Source: an uncultured Acetatifactor sp. (GTDB lineage Bacteria > Bacillota > Clostridia > Lachnospirales > Lachnospiraceae). Taken from it: 54,617 bases of DNA. The stretch lies in the NCBI GenBank assembly GCA_910587755.1, contig CAJUNZ010000005.1, positions 1-54,617 of the forward strand, in the 5' to 3' direction. Positions 44,300 to 53,119 of the stretch are shown here, piece by piece. Positions within the stretch are counted from its first letter, which is position 1, and each line of letters starts with the position of its first letter. The notes under the pieces were generated by a model. It did no database searches and was not told the DNA's origin. It saw only the letters and a list, made by a program, of their open reading frames with translations. The translations under genes and the position numbers were made by a program.

Positions 44300-44423
44300 A
44301 CGGGAGATTGCATCATGCATTCAGGACGGCAGGGGCGGGCTCTTGGCAGCGGAGCTTCTGCCGAGGCTCCCACAGTGGAATGGGGGCATATTTATCAGTG
44401 TGGAACAGAAAGGTGTCAGAAGT

Positions 44424-44906
44424 ATGCGTGAGAAGAAAAATATCCTGACCTATGAGGGACTCAGGAAATATGAGGATGAACTGCATGAACTGAAAGTCGT
44501 GAAACGCCAGGAAGTCGCTCAGAAGATCAAGGAAGCCAGGGAGCAGGGCGATCTGTCCGAGAATGCCGAGTATGACGCGGCCAAGGACGAACAGCGCGAC
44601 ATTGAGGCCAGAATAGAGGAACTGGAAAAAATTCTGAAAAACGCCGAAGTTGTGGTGGAGGACGAGGTTGACCTGGACAAGATCAACATTGGCTGTGTGG
44701 TCAGGCTTCTGGACATTGAGTACAGTGAGGAGCTGGAGTACAAAATTGTGGGTTCCACAGAGGCGGACAGTTTAAAGGGCAGGATCTCCAACGAGAGCCC
44801 TGTGGGAAAGGCGCTGATCGGCTGCAAGGTGGGGGACAATGTGGATGTGGAGACCGCCGCAGGGGTGTTCAGCTACAAGGTTCTGGAGATCCAGAGAAGC
44901 AGATAG
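44424..44906 (+). CDS. greA: Transcription elongation factor GreA
   Basis: This protein of 160 residues is at the family's length. The N-terminal coiled coil (EGLRKYEDELHELK onward, with EAREQGDLSENAEYDAAKDEQ, which holds the tip acidic residues) and the C-terminal FKBP-like domain (SLKGRISNESPVGKALIG) are present. It rescues backtracked RNA polymerase by stimulating transcript cleavage. The start at 44424 has AAAGGTG about 11 bases upstream. The gene is followed by a perfect hairpin and then the lysyl-tRNA synthetase. Confidence 0.96.
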   Translation: MREKKNILTYEGLRKYEDELHELKVVKRQEVAQKIKEAREQGDLSENAEYDAAKDEQRDIEARIEELEKILKNAEVVVEDEVDLDKINIGCVVRLLDIEYSEELEYKIVGSTEADSLKGRISNESPVGKALIGCKVGDNVDVETAAGVFSYKVLEIQRSR

Positions 44907-44916
44907 CGTGAAAGTT

Positions 44917-44950
44917 CCGGAGCATGTTGGAAGGTTCAGACATGCTCCGG
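44917..44950. other. Perfect 11-base inverted repeat between greA and the LysRS gene
   Basis: CCGGAGCATGT (44917-44927) and ACATGCTCCGG (44940-44950) pair perfectly around 12 bases. No T-run follows, so it may be a processing site or regulatory hairpin rather than a terminator. Confidence 0.6.
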
Positions 44951-44998
44951 GCAGCGGGTTCCAGGGATTGAGTAAATACGGATAGGAAGAGGTATATT

Positions 44999-47017
44999 AT
45001 GCATTGGTCGGACAAGATTGCTGACAAGGTCATTCAGAGAAACCCGGACAAGGAGGAATATGTGTGCGCGGCGGGCATCAGCCCCTCGGGCTCCATCCAT
45101 ATCGGAAATTTCAGGGATATCGCCACAAGCCTGTTTGTGGTGAAAGCCCTGGAGAGAAGGGGGAAAAAGGCAAAGCTTCTGTTCTCCTGGGACGAGTATG
45201 ACAGGATCAGGAAAATCCCTGTGAATGTGGCCCGGGCTAACAGCGATATGGAAAAATATATCGGAACCTCTTACGCGGATGCTCCCAACCCTTTCGGCAC
45301 GGAAGAAAAGACTTATGCGGAGTATTTCGAGAGAGAGTTTGAGGCATCCATTGCCAGGTTCGGCATCAAAATGGATTACAGATACCAGGCTCAGATGAAC
45401 AGGAGCGGTAAATATAAGGATTATGTCATAGAGGCCCTGCAGAAGCGGGGGGAGATCTTTGACATTCTGGACAGTTTCAGAACCCAGGACGCCCAGGAGG
45501 GAGAGCGGGAGGCGTACTATCCTGTGAGCATCTACTGCCCTGAATGCGGCAGGGATACCACGAAGATCACGGCGCTCTCGGAGGACTGTACCAGGGCGGA
45601 CTATGTGTGCAAATGCGGTCACAGGGGTGTGCATGACTTCCGCACAGACTATAACTGCAAGCTGGCCTGGAAGATTGACTGGCCCATGCGCTGGAAGTAT
45701 GAGCAGGTGGACTTTGAGCCCGGCGGAAAGGACCACGCCAGCCCCGGGGGCAGCTATGAGACCAGCAAGGTTATCGCGGAGAAGATATTCCAGATCCAGG
45801 CTCCTCTCTTCCAGGGCTATGAGTTTATCGGCATCAAGGGTTCCACAGGTAAAATGTCAGGCTCCACAGGGCTGAATCTGACGCCGGATACATTGTTAAA
45901 GATCTATCAGCCGGAGATTATTCTGTGGCTCTATGCAAAGTCGGAGCCCAACAAGGCTTTTGACTTCTGCTTTGACGATGGGATTCTGAGGCAGTATTTT
46001 GAGTTCGACAGGCAGTACAAGAGCTGGCTGGAGGGAACCGCCGACGAACATGTGCAGGATATTATGAAGAGCTGCCTGATGTTTGAGGAGAAGATCAAAC
46101 TGGTGCCCATGTCCCATCTGGTGCAGCTGGGGTCCATTGTGGACTTTAATGTGGAAATGCTGGAGACTGTGTTTGCCAAGATCGGGACGCCTTATAAATA
46201 TGAAGACTTCAAGGACAGGCTGGATCTTGCCAGGTACTGGCTTGAGAACTGCTCCCCTGAAAATGCCAACAAACTGTGCCCTGTGAGGAACTGGGAGGTG
46301 TACAGGGGGCTGGACGAGAAGGAGAAGGAGGCTGTGAGCCTGCTTCACCAGGAGCTCTCCCAGAATACGTACACCCTGGAGGAGCTGAACACGGAACTGT
46401 ATGAGATCCCCAAGAAGATCTACGGATATGAGGCGGAAAATCTCAAGGGGCTCCAGGGAACATTTTTCAAAAATGTATACCGGCTGCTGCTGAACAAGGA
46501 AAAGGGGCCCAGGCTCTACCTGTTCCTGTATGCCATAGAGAAGGAGCAGTACCTTGGCCTTCTGGACTTCTCCACACCGGTCACGGAGGAGGAAGAGAGA
46601 GCCATGGCAGCGCCTGTGGAGCCGGAGGAAGTCCAGGAACCGGAGCGGAAGGTGGAGTACGGAGATCCGGACCCTGTGGAGCCCGTGGGGGAGGAGATTT
46701 CCCTGGAGGAGTTCAGGAAAATCGACCTGAGAGTGTGCAGGGTGCTGAAGTGTGTGGAGATCCGGAAGGCCCACAGCTGTTATAAGATCACACTCTTTGA
46801 CGGAATCCAGGAGAGGGTCATTGTATCCACCCTGAAGAAGTACTATAAGCCGGAGGAGCTTATCGGCAGGAAGATTATTGTGGTGGCCAACCTGAAGCCC
46901 GCCAGGCTTATGGGGGTCACAAGCCAGGGCATGCTGCTTGCAGCCACCAACAATGCCTGCGGCTGCCAGGTGGTGTTTGTGGATGATTCTGTGCCGGAAG
47001 GTACCAGGATCTGCTGA
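44999..47017 (+). CDS. lysK: Class I lysyl-tRNA synthetase fused to a tRNA-binding (Trbp111/EMAP-like) domain
   Basis: This protein of 672 residues is the class I (archaeal-type) LysRS. It has HIGN for HIGH (PSGSIHIGNFRDIA, near 38), KMSGS for KMSKS (near 285), and a Cys-rich insert (CPECGRDTT and CKCGHRG). The last 110 residues (about 562-672: EEFRKIDLRVCRVLKCVEIR, then a segment with LIGRKIIVVANLKPARLMG) are an OB-fold tRNA-binding domain like Trbp111 or the MetRS C-terminus. GreA genes in Clostridia are often followed by class II LysRS, so a class I form here suggests displacement. It is not known whether another LysRS exists in the genome. Confidence 0.93.
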   Translation: MHWSDKIADKVIQRNPDKEEYVCAAGISPSGSIHIGNFRDIATSLFVVKALERRGKKAKLLFSWDEYDRIRKIPVNVARANSDMEKYIGTSYADAPNPFGTEEKTYAEYFEREFEASIARFGIKMDYRYQAQMNRSGKYKDYVIEALQKRGEIFDILDSFRTQDAQEGEREAYYPVSIYCPECGRDTTKITALSEDCTRADYVCKCGHRGVHDFRTDYNCKLAWKIDWPMRWKYEQVDFEPGGKDHASPGGSYETSKVIAEKIFQIQAPLFQGYEFIGIKGSTGKMSGSTGLNLTPDTLLKIYQPEIILWLYAKSEPNKAFDFCFDDGILRQYFEFDRQYKSWLEGTADEHVQDIMKSCLMFEEKIKLVPMSHLVQLGSIVDFNVEMLETVFAKIGTPYKYEDFKDRLDLARYWLENCSPENANKLCPVRNWEVYRGLDEKEKEAVSLLHQELSQNTYTLEELNTELYEIPKKIYGYEAENLKGLQGTFFKNVYRLLLNKEKGPRLYLFLYAIEKEQYLGLLDFSTPVTEEEERAMAAPVEPEEVQEPERKVEYGDPDPVEPVGEEISLEEFRKIDLRVCRVLKCVEIRKAHSCYKITLFDGIQERVIVSTLKKYYKPEELIGRKIIVVANLKPARLMGVTSQGMLLAATNNACGCQVVFVDDSVPEGTRIC

Positions 47018-47034
47018 TTTCCAGGCCATTTGTT

Positions 47035-47080
47035 AAGGTATGTCTGGAACCGCAGAGTGCGGTTTCGGACATACCTTTTG
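47035..47080 (+). terminator. Strong intrinsic terminator after the LysRS gene
   Basis: GGTATGTC-TG-GAACCGCA pairs with TGCGGTT-TCG-GACATACC across a GAG loop, with TTTT after the 3' arm. The A-run at the 5' side could also serve the other strand. Confidence 0.85.
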
Positions 47081-47270
47081 TAAATTTAGGAAGGATATAT
47101 CTGATTTTCGCAGGCTTCCGAAAAGCTTGGTCGTTACTGGAAAAAATAAAGAGGCACAGACCGGGCATGTCTGCCAGTCATCTCCCGTGGGGGAGCCGAA
47201 TATGTATCTATAGACAGCAGCTGTATGCCCCTATGGTCCGGGCGGCAGCGAGAAGCTGAGAGGAGCTTAT

Positions 47271-48299
47271 ATGAAGGTAGTGGTTTTGGCAGGGGGGCTC
47301 AGTGCCGAAAGGGATGTATCCCTCAGCTCGGGGAGCATGATCTACAGGGCTCTGAGAGAAAACGGGCACCGGGCGGTACTTCTGGATGTGTATCTGGGAT
47401 ACCCGGAGGACCCGGAAGGAATCTTTGAGCGGGAGACGGAATGGGATGCCGGCGTGGGTGTTGTGGGGAAGAAGGAGCCGGATCTGGAGGCCGTGAAAGC
47501 TCTGCGGACAGATGGGGGAAGGAGCTTTTTCGGCCCCCATGTGCTGGAGATCTGCCAGCGGGCGGACTGTGTGTTCCTGGCCCTGCACGGGGCCTGCGGG
47601 GAGGACGGCAGGATCCAGGCCTGCCTGGAACTGCTGGGGATCCCCTACACGGGGGCGGGCCCTGTGGGGTCCTGCCTGGCAATGGACAAAGGTCTGACAA
47701 AGGACATTTTCCGGGTATACGGCATTCCCACACCTGGAGGTATTCGGCTGAAAAAGGGCCAGGATGGGGTGAAAATCCCATATCCCTGTATTGTAAAAGC
47801 ATGCTGCAGCGGCTCCAGCATAGGGGTATGCAGGGCCGGCAATGGCCAGGAGTATGAGAGGGCAAAAGAGGAGGCGTTCCTGTACGGGGAGGAAGTGATT
47901 GTGGAGGAATACATCCAGGGCAGGGAGTTCTCCGTGGGGGTTATGGATGGGAAGGCACTGCCGGTGATAGAGATGGCGCCCAGGGAGGGATTCTACGATT
48001 ACAGGAACAAGTACCAGGCGGGGACCACAGTGGAGACCTGCCCTGCGGAGATTTCCCAGGAAAAAGGTCGGGAAATGCAGGAGATTTCAGAGCGTGTGTT
48101 CCGGATTCTGAGACTGGAGGGCTATGCGCGCATGGACTTTGTCATGAGCAGGAAAGAGGAAGTATTCTGCCTGGAGGCCAACACTCTGCCGGGGATGACA
48201 CCCACTTCCCTGCTGCCCCAGGAGGCGGCAGCGGCAGGGATGGACTTTGGGCAGCTTTGTGAAAAAATTCTGCGGATGGCTCTGGAGCGCAGGGCGTAA
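47271..48299 (+). CDS. ddl: D-alanine--D-alanine ligase
   Basis: This ATP-grasp enzyme of 342 residues makes the D-Ala-D-Ala dipeptide for peptidoglycan. The N-terminal GGLSAERDVSLSSG, the ALHGACGEDGRIQACLE region, the ATP-binding CCSGSSIGV, the EGFYDYRNKY loop (Tyr as in Ddl rather than the VanA type), and FCLEANTLPGMTPTSLLPQ are in order. It is followed by murF after 47 bases and by VanRS-type regulators. AGAGGAG precedes the start. A D-Ala-D-Lac specificity is not supported. Confidence 0.95.
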   Translation: MKVVVLAGGLSAERDVSLSSGSMIYRALRENGHRAVLLDVYLGYPEDPEGIFERETEWDAGVGVVGKKEPDLEAVKALRTDGGRSFFGPHVLEICQRADCVFLALHGACGEDGRIQACLELLGIPYTGAGPVGSCLAMDKGLTKDIFRVYGIPTPGGIRLKKGQDGVKIPYPCIVKACCSGSSIGVCRAGNGQEYERAKEEAFLYGEEVIVEEYIQGREFSVGVMDGKALPVIEMAPREGFYDYRNKYQAGTTVETCPAEISQEKGREMQEISERVFRILRLEGYARMDFVMSRKEEVFCLEANTLPGMTPTSLLPQEAAAAGMDFGQLCEKILRMALERRA

Positions 48300-48346
48300 A
48301 GCGCTGAAAACGGCAGCAAGAACAAAATAAAAGGTGGAGATTTAAC

Positions 48347-49792
48347 ATGATGAATCTGACAATCAGCGAGATAGTGCAGGCCTGTTCCGGCAGGTTTGTG
48401 CCCGGCGGAGAAGAGGAGGACGGCAGCAGGCAGGTCAGCTGTGTGGTCATCGACTCCCGGCAGGTGGAACCCCAGGGGGTATTTATCGCCGTGGAGGGAG
48501 AGAGGGTGGACGGACATAAGTTTGTCTCCCAGGTGTTTGCCCAGGGAGCGGCCCTGGCGGTGGTACAGAAAGGGCCGCAGCAGGTGGAGGAAGCCTGGGG
48601 CAGCCCGGCCCAGGGATGGGGCAGCTACATTTTGGTGAAGGATACTCTTCAGGCCCTGCGGGACATTGCGGAGGCCTACCGGAGGAAACTTACCGTAAAA
48701 GTCGTAGGTATTACCGGAAGTGTGGGAAAGACCAGCACCAAGGAATTTGTGGCGGGAGTTCTCTCCCAAAAGTACAGGATACTGAAGACGGAGGGGAATC
48801 TGAACAATGAGATTGGGGTTCCTCTGACTCTGCTGCGGATCCGCCCTGAGCATGAGGCGGCTGTGGTGGAGATGGGCATCAGTGATTTTGGGGAGATGCA
48901 CAGGCTTAGCAAGATGGCCCGGCCGGATATCTGCGTGCTGACCAATATCGGCCAGAGCCACCTGAACAATCTGAAGGACAGGGAGGGCATTCTGAGGGCC
49001 AAGTCGGAGATTTTCGACTATATGGCCAAGGACGGAGAGATCTGCCTGAACGCTGAGGATGACAAACTTTCTGCACTGAAGGAGATCCAGGGACATAAGC
49101 CGCATTTTTTTGGTCTGGGGAAAAATGCCCTGGAAGAAGTCTCGGTGGTGGATATTGTGGGCAGAGGGCTCTCTGGCAGTGACGCGGTACTGCGCAGGCC
49201 GGAGGGGGAATTTGAGGTTCATATTCCCCTGCCGGGCCTGCACATGGCCTTGAACACGGCTGCCGCGGCCTGTGTGGCAGGGCTGTTGGGCCTCACCGGA
49301 GAAGAGACGGCTGTTGGAGTCGGCAGTGTTCAGGCTGTCAGCGGGCGGACCAACATTCTCCGTCTGTCCCGGCACACTGTAATAGACGACTGCTATAATG
49401 CCAATCCTGCATCGGTGCACGCGGCTCTTGACCTGCTTGCCCTGGCGGAAGGAGAAAAAGTGGCGATTCTGGGGGATATGCTGAACCTGGGAGAGAATTC
49501 CAACAGGTATCATAAAGAGGTGGGGGTCCATGCGGCACAGTCGGGTGTGAGTCATCTGATCTGTGTGGGGGAGGAGTCCCGGCACATCTGTCAGGGAGCG
49601 GCTGACAGCGCCAGGAAAATTGGAAGAGTGTCTCATTTTCCGGATGTGGAGGCTCTGGTGGAAGCGTTGGAGCGAAATCTGGGGGTTCTGGTTCCGGAGG
49701 GAAGCACCATACTGGTGAAGGCCTCCCACGATATAGGATTTGCCAAAGCGCTGGACTTTTTGAGGAAAGTTTCGGAGGACGGCCAATCTTAG
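48347..49792 (+). CDS. murF: UDP-N-acetylmuramoyl-tripeptide--D-alanyl-D-alanine ligase
   Basis: This protein of 481 residues adds the D-Ala-D-Ala made by Ddl to the UDP-MurNAc tripeptide. The P-loop GITGSVGKTSTKEF is near 123, EMGISDFGEMHRLS near 178 and NIGQSHLNNLKD near 205 mark the central domain, and DDCYNANPASVHAALD (near 346) the C-terminal domain. AAAAGGTGGAG precedes ATG 48347. With ddl upstream it forms the last step of the stem-peptide pathway. Confidence 0.95.
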   Translation: MMNLTISEIVQACSGRFVPGGEEEDGSRQVSCVVIDSRQVEPQGVFIAVEGERVDGHKFVSQVFAQGAALAVVQKGPQQVEEAWGSPAQGWGSYILVKDTLQALRDIAEAYRRKLTVKVVGITGSVGKTSTKEFVAGVLSQKYRILKTEGNLNNEIGVPLTLLRIRPEHEAAVVEMGISDFGEMHRLSKMARPDICVLTNIGQSHLNNLKDREGILRAKSEIFDYMAKDGEICLNAEDDKLSALKEIQGHKPHFFGLGKNALEEVSVVDIVGRGLSGSDAVLRRPEGEFEVHIPLPGLHMALNTAAAACVAGLLGLTGEETAVGVGSVQAVSGRTNILRLSRHTVIDDCYNANPASVHAALDLLALAEGEKVAILGDMLNLGENSNRYHKEVGVHAAQSGVSHLICVGEESRHICQGAADSARKIGRVSHFPDVEALVEALERNLGVLVPEGSTILVKASHDIGFAKALDFLRKVSEDGQS

Positions 49793-49862
49793 GAAAATCT
49801 TAACCTTATTTTGCCCGATATATGAGAAAATAAAAATAATAAGTAATGTAATGGGGTACGGT

Positions 49863-50549
49863 ATGGACGAAAAGATACTGGTGGCGGAGGACGAGAAAGA
49901 GATTGCAGATCTTGTTGCGCTGTACCTGGAAAATGAAGGATTTCAGGTGGTAAAATGTTATACGGGGGCGGAAGCACTCCGGGCTGTGGACCGGCATACC
50001 CTGGAACTGGCGGTTCTGGACATTATGATGCCGGAGGTAAGCGGCCTGGAAGTCTGCCGCCGCATCAGGGAGAAACACAATTATCCGATTATTATGCTGA
50101 CGGCCAAAGGGGAAGAGATGGACAAGATTACCGGACTGGCTCTGGGGGCGGACGACTATATGACAAAACCATTTCTGCCCCTGGAGCTGGTGGCCAGGGT
50201 GAAGGCCCAGCTGCGCCGGTACAAGAGATACAATACAGGATCGGTCCAGGAGGATGTGCTGGAGATTTCCGGTCTGACCCTCAACATCGGCAGCCATGAG
50301 TGCTTCTTAAATGAAAAACCCTTAAATCTGACCCCCACAGAGTTTTCTATCCTGCGCATTCTCTGCCAGCGCAGAGGACAGGTGGTCAGCGCGGAGGAAC
50401 TTTTCCACCTGATCTGGGAGGATGAATACTACACCAAGAACAATAACACTATCACAGTACACATACGTCATCTGCGGGAGAAGATGGGAGATTCTTTTGA
50501 AAATCCCCAGTATATCAAGACTGTCTGGGGATGCGGCTACAAGATCTGA
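49863..50549 (+). CDS. VanR-type response regulator
   Basis: This OmpR-family regulator of 228 residues has a receiver domain (1-120) with Asp53 as phosphoacceptor (LAVLDIMMPEVSG), acid pocket ED at 9-10, and Lys in TKPF. The winged-helix DNA-binding domain (about 130-228) includes LTPTEFSILRILC and NNTITVHIRHLREKMG. It is closely similar in pattern to VanR of vancomycin-resistance operons. The start at 49863 has GGGGT upstream; an in-frame ATG at 49851 is also possible. It is followed by its kinase after 12 bases. No vanHAX genes are present. Confidence 0.9.
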   Translation: MDEKILVAEDEKEIADLVALYLENEGFQVVKCYTGAEALRAVDRHTLELAVLDIMMPEVSGLEVCRRIREKHNYPIIMLTAKGEEMDKITGLALGADDYMTKPFLPLELVARVKAQLRRYKRYNTGSVQEDVLEISGLTLNIGSHECFLNEKPLNLTPTEFSILRILCQRRGQVVSAEELFHLIWEDEYYTKNNNTITVHIRHLREKMGDSFENPQYIKTVWGCGYKI

Positions 50550-50561
50550 AGAGGAGACAGG

Positions 50562-51719
50562 GTGAAAGCGGGAAAAAAGGCATTAAAGCTATTGGTGACG
50601 GTTCTGCTTCTGGCAGGCGGGCTTGTGTTGTGCAGGCTGCTCTATCTGCTCTTTGACAGGGTAATGAACGGGTTTGTGGTGGACTGGTTTGAAGAGAACT
50701 ACGTCCTGGAGGAGTGGGTGGTGCTGAGTTCTTCCGGTGAGGGGTTCTATCAGAAGAGCATCAAATGGTGGAAGGTCAAAAGGCTGCTTCTGGAGACTTT
50801 TTCCGTATCGGTGGTCCTGGGGATTGTCGTTACAAGGATGGTTTCCCTGCTGTATGCATCAAGGCAGGAGAAGAAGGTGCTTGGAGCTGTGGGGGAGAAG
50901 ATTGGGGATTTCATGCATCAGTCCCGGGAGGCATCGGAGGTATTTCCTAAGGAGTACGCGCCGGTAACAATACAGATGGCTCAGATTAAGGCCAACATGG
51001 AACGCCAGGAACGGATGCTGAAGGAAGAAGCGGCCAGAAAGAGCGATCTGATCACTTATCTGGCCCATGACTTGAAGACTCCCCTTACCTCTGTGATTGG
51101 ATACCTGAGCCTGCTGGATGAGGCGGCGGACATGCCTGCGGAGCAGAGGGAGAAATATGTGCATGTGGCCCTGGACAAGGCCCTGCGGCTGGAGCGGCTG
51201 ATCAATGAGTTTTTTGACATCACCCGCTATAATCTGCAGCAGATTGTGCTGGAGAAGGAGAGCGTGGATCTTTCCTTTCTGCTGGTGCAGCTGACGGATG
51301 AGTTCTATCCCATTCTCAGCGCCCATGGGAACAGGGTCAGGCTTGACCTGGGGCATGGGGAAGGCGTCACAGTCTATGGGGACGCGGAAAAGCTTGCCAG
51401 GGTGTTTAACAATATCCTGAAAAATGCTGTTGCCTACAGCTATCCGGACACAGAGATCCAGGTGAGGCTGGAGGAGGCGGGGGGAAAAGTAAAGCTCTTT
51501 TTTTCCAACCAGGGCAGGACAATTCCTCACCAGAAACTGGAGCTTCTTTTTGAGAAGTTCTTCCGCCTGGACGATGCCCGGGCCACCAATACAGGCGGGG
51601 CGGGACTGGGGCTTGCCATCGCCAGGGAGATTGTCACCCTTCACGGGGGCGCTATCAGGGCGGACAGCCGGAACGAGGTGACAACCTTTACTGTGGAGCT
51701 GCCAGGTAATGGAAGCTGA
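50562..51719 (+). CDS. VanS-type sensor histidine kinase
   Basis: This kinase of 385 residues has two membrane segments (about 8-28 and 75-95) around a short extracellular loop, then a HAMP-like stretch. The H-box is YLAHDLKTPLTSVIGYLSLL (near 163), with N-box NNILKNAVAY, G1, and GGAGLGLAIAREI (G2). The H-box block and INEFFDITRYNLQ are the same as those of VanS kinases. The GTG start at 50562 follows GAGGAGACAGG. It sits with ddl and murF, so wall-precursor stress is a likely cue. Its stop is 13 bases from the end of plsC on the opposite strand. Confidence 0.9.
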   Translation: MKAGKKALKLLVTVLLLAGGLVLCRLLYLLFDRVMNGFVVDWFEENYVLEEWVVLSSSGEGFYQKSIKWWKVKRLLLETFSVSVVLGIVVTRMVSLLYASRQEKKVLGAVGEKIGDFMHQSREASEVFPKEYAPVTIQMAQIKANMERQERMLKEEAARKSDLITYLAHDLKTPLTSVIGYLSLLDEAADMPAEQREKYVHVALDKALRLERLINEFFDITRYNLQQIVLEKESVDLSFLLVQLTDEFYPILSAHGNRVRLDLGHGEGVTVYGDAEKLARVFNNILKNAVAYSYPDTEIQVRLEEAGGKVKLFFSNQGRTIPHQKLELLFEKFFRLDDARATNTGGAGLGLAIAREIVTLHGGAIRADSRNEVTTFTVELPGNGS

Positions 51720-51732
51720 GTTTTTGTCCGGC

Positions 51733-52470
51733 TCAAAAATATTCTTTCTTCAGCTGGAAATACCGCTCCGATATGATTCCCCCTACGTAGCTGCCCAGGT
51801 TTTTCCGGGCAGCCCGGTCCATTTCGTTCAGGTAGATGGGCTTTTCAAATTCTATCACCACCGTGGCTCTCTTGATCCTGGGCAGATGGTCTTCCCATAC
51901 GCTGGCAGAGTTTACAATGGTCATGGGAACCACGGGAACCCCTCCTTTTTCTGCGATCTTAAAACTGCCGTCCCGGAAGGGAAGGAAAGTGTCATTTACC
52001 TTGTTGCGGGTGCCTTCCGGAAAAATGCACAGGGATACTCCGTTTTTTACTTCTTCCACGCCGGTGAGGATGGTCTTGAGTCCTTCTTTGATATTGTCCC
52101 TGTCCAGGAAGAGACAGTGAATGTTCTTCATCCAGCTGCTCAACAGGGGCCACCGGTTCATTTCCTTCTTGGAGACATAGCCTGTGACGCCGGGAAAAAG
52201 CGTGTAACTCAGGACGATGTCAAAGTAGCTGCGGTGGTTGCCCACGAACAGTGCAGCGCCATCCTGGGGCAGGTTTTCCTGGCCCTGCACAATGACTTTG
52301 GCGCCGGCCAGGACGGTGACACAGCGGAAAGCCCAGGATATGATTGCCTTTGAACTTCGGTCTCTGAGTTCGGGGCTGCGCTTTCCTATGACCCATTCCA
52401 CCAGCAGAACGGGGATGCTCAGGATCAGGAAGAGAAATAAAAATAGGACCACTAAAAGCAGACGTACCAT
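51733..52470 (-). CDS. plsC: 1-acyl-sn-glycerol-3-phosphate acyltransferase
   Basis: This membrane acyltransferase of 245 residues makes phosphatidic acid. The N-terminal hydrophobic segment (about 1-22) precedes the acyltransferase motif NHRSYFD (near 78, His-x4-Asp), a LDRDN block, the FPEGTRNK motif (near 150), and PVVPMTI. It runs on the minus strand and converges with the VanS-type kinase, leaving 13 bases between stops. It diverges from the lipoprotein gene at 52596. Confidence 0.93.
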   Translation of the reverse strand: MVRLLLVVLFLFLFLILSIPVLLVEWVIGKRSPELRDRSSKAIISWAFRCVTVLAGAKVIVQGQENLPQDGAALFVGNHRSYFDIVLSYTLFPGVTGYVSKKEMNRWPLLSSWMKNIHCLFLDRDNIKEGLKTILTGVEEVKNGVSLCIFPEGTRNKVNDTFLPFRDGSFKIAEKGGVPVVPMTIVNSASVWEDHLPRIKRATVVIEFEKPIYLNEMDRAARKNLGSYVGGIISERYFQLKKEYF

Positions 52471-52595
52471 GACTTTAACCTCTCGTATTATTGATTCTGC
52501 CCAAAAGCACCGGGGGCAGGGCAGTCTTATTTTAGCATATAAATTCCAAACTGTACATAGAATAAATCAAAACAAAAAAGACAGGGGACAACATA

Positions 52596-53015
52596 GTGAA
52601 AAAAATACGGACAGCTCTGCTGCTGTGGGGGATTTTTGCTGCCATAGTGCTGTCGGTGGGAGGCTGCACCATGCTGAGTGAGGAGAAGATCAAGCTGAGA
52701 GATCTGGACTTTACGGTGCTTGGGGAGGAAAAGATACCGGAACAGCTGCGGTCCATCATTGATGAAAAGAAGGGCGCAGCTTTTCAGATTACCTATACGG
52801 ACAATGCCAGTCTGTACATATGTGTGGGCTATGGGGAGCAGGAGACAGGGGGATACAGTATTGCGGTGAATGAACTGTACCTGACAGAGACGGACATTAT
52901 CGTCAACACCAGCCTTCTTGGGCCGGATCCTTCGGAGAAGAACAATAAGACGCCTTCATATCCCTATATTGTGATTAAGACGGAATTCCTGGAGCAGACG
53001 GTGACATTTGAGTAA
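52596..53015 (+). CDS. Small lipoprotein, possibly PrcB-like
   Basis: This protein of 139 residues has a lipoprotein signal with lipobox SVGGC (Cys near 25), so it should be anchored on the outer face of the membrane. The remainder is one small domain with QETGGYSIAVNELYLTE and YPYIVIKTE, which recalls the PrcB C-terminal domain (GGYSI pattern). GTG start at 52596 after a GGGGACAAC site. Function unknown. It overlaps nothing and lies about 100 bases before pyrC. Confidence 0.72.
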   Translation: MKKIRTALLLWGIFAAIVLSVGGCTMLSEEKIKLRDLDFTVLGEEKIPEQLRSIIDEKKGAAFQITYTDNASLYICVGYGEQETGGYSIAVNELYLTETDIIVNTSLLGPDPSEKNNKTPSYPYIVIKTEFLEQTVTFE

Positions 53016-53119
53016 TGCGTGGGTTTATGTTTCCGGGAGGCTTCTGCCACAAAGGCTTGCTTTTGCAGCCGGGTCCATGTTACACTGAGAAGAAAAGCGT
53101 GGAGGAGTGGAGGGATAAT

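Noticed and set aside
44907..44998. T-box or other tRNA-sensing leader before the LysRS gene
   Set aside because: Only 92 bases lie between greA and the synthetase gene, with one simple hairpin and no T-box sequence.
47271..51719. A vancomycin-resistance operon
   Set aside because: VanR/VanS-like regulators are present, but vanH, a D-Ala-D-Lac ligase, and vanX are absent; the ligase reads as an ordinary Ddl.
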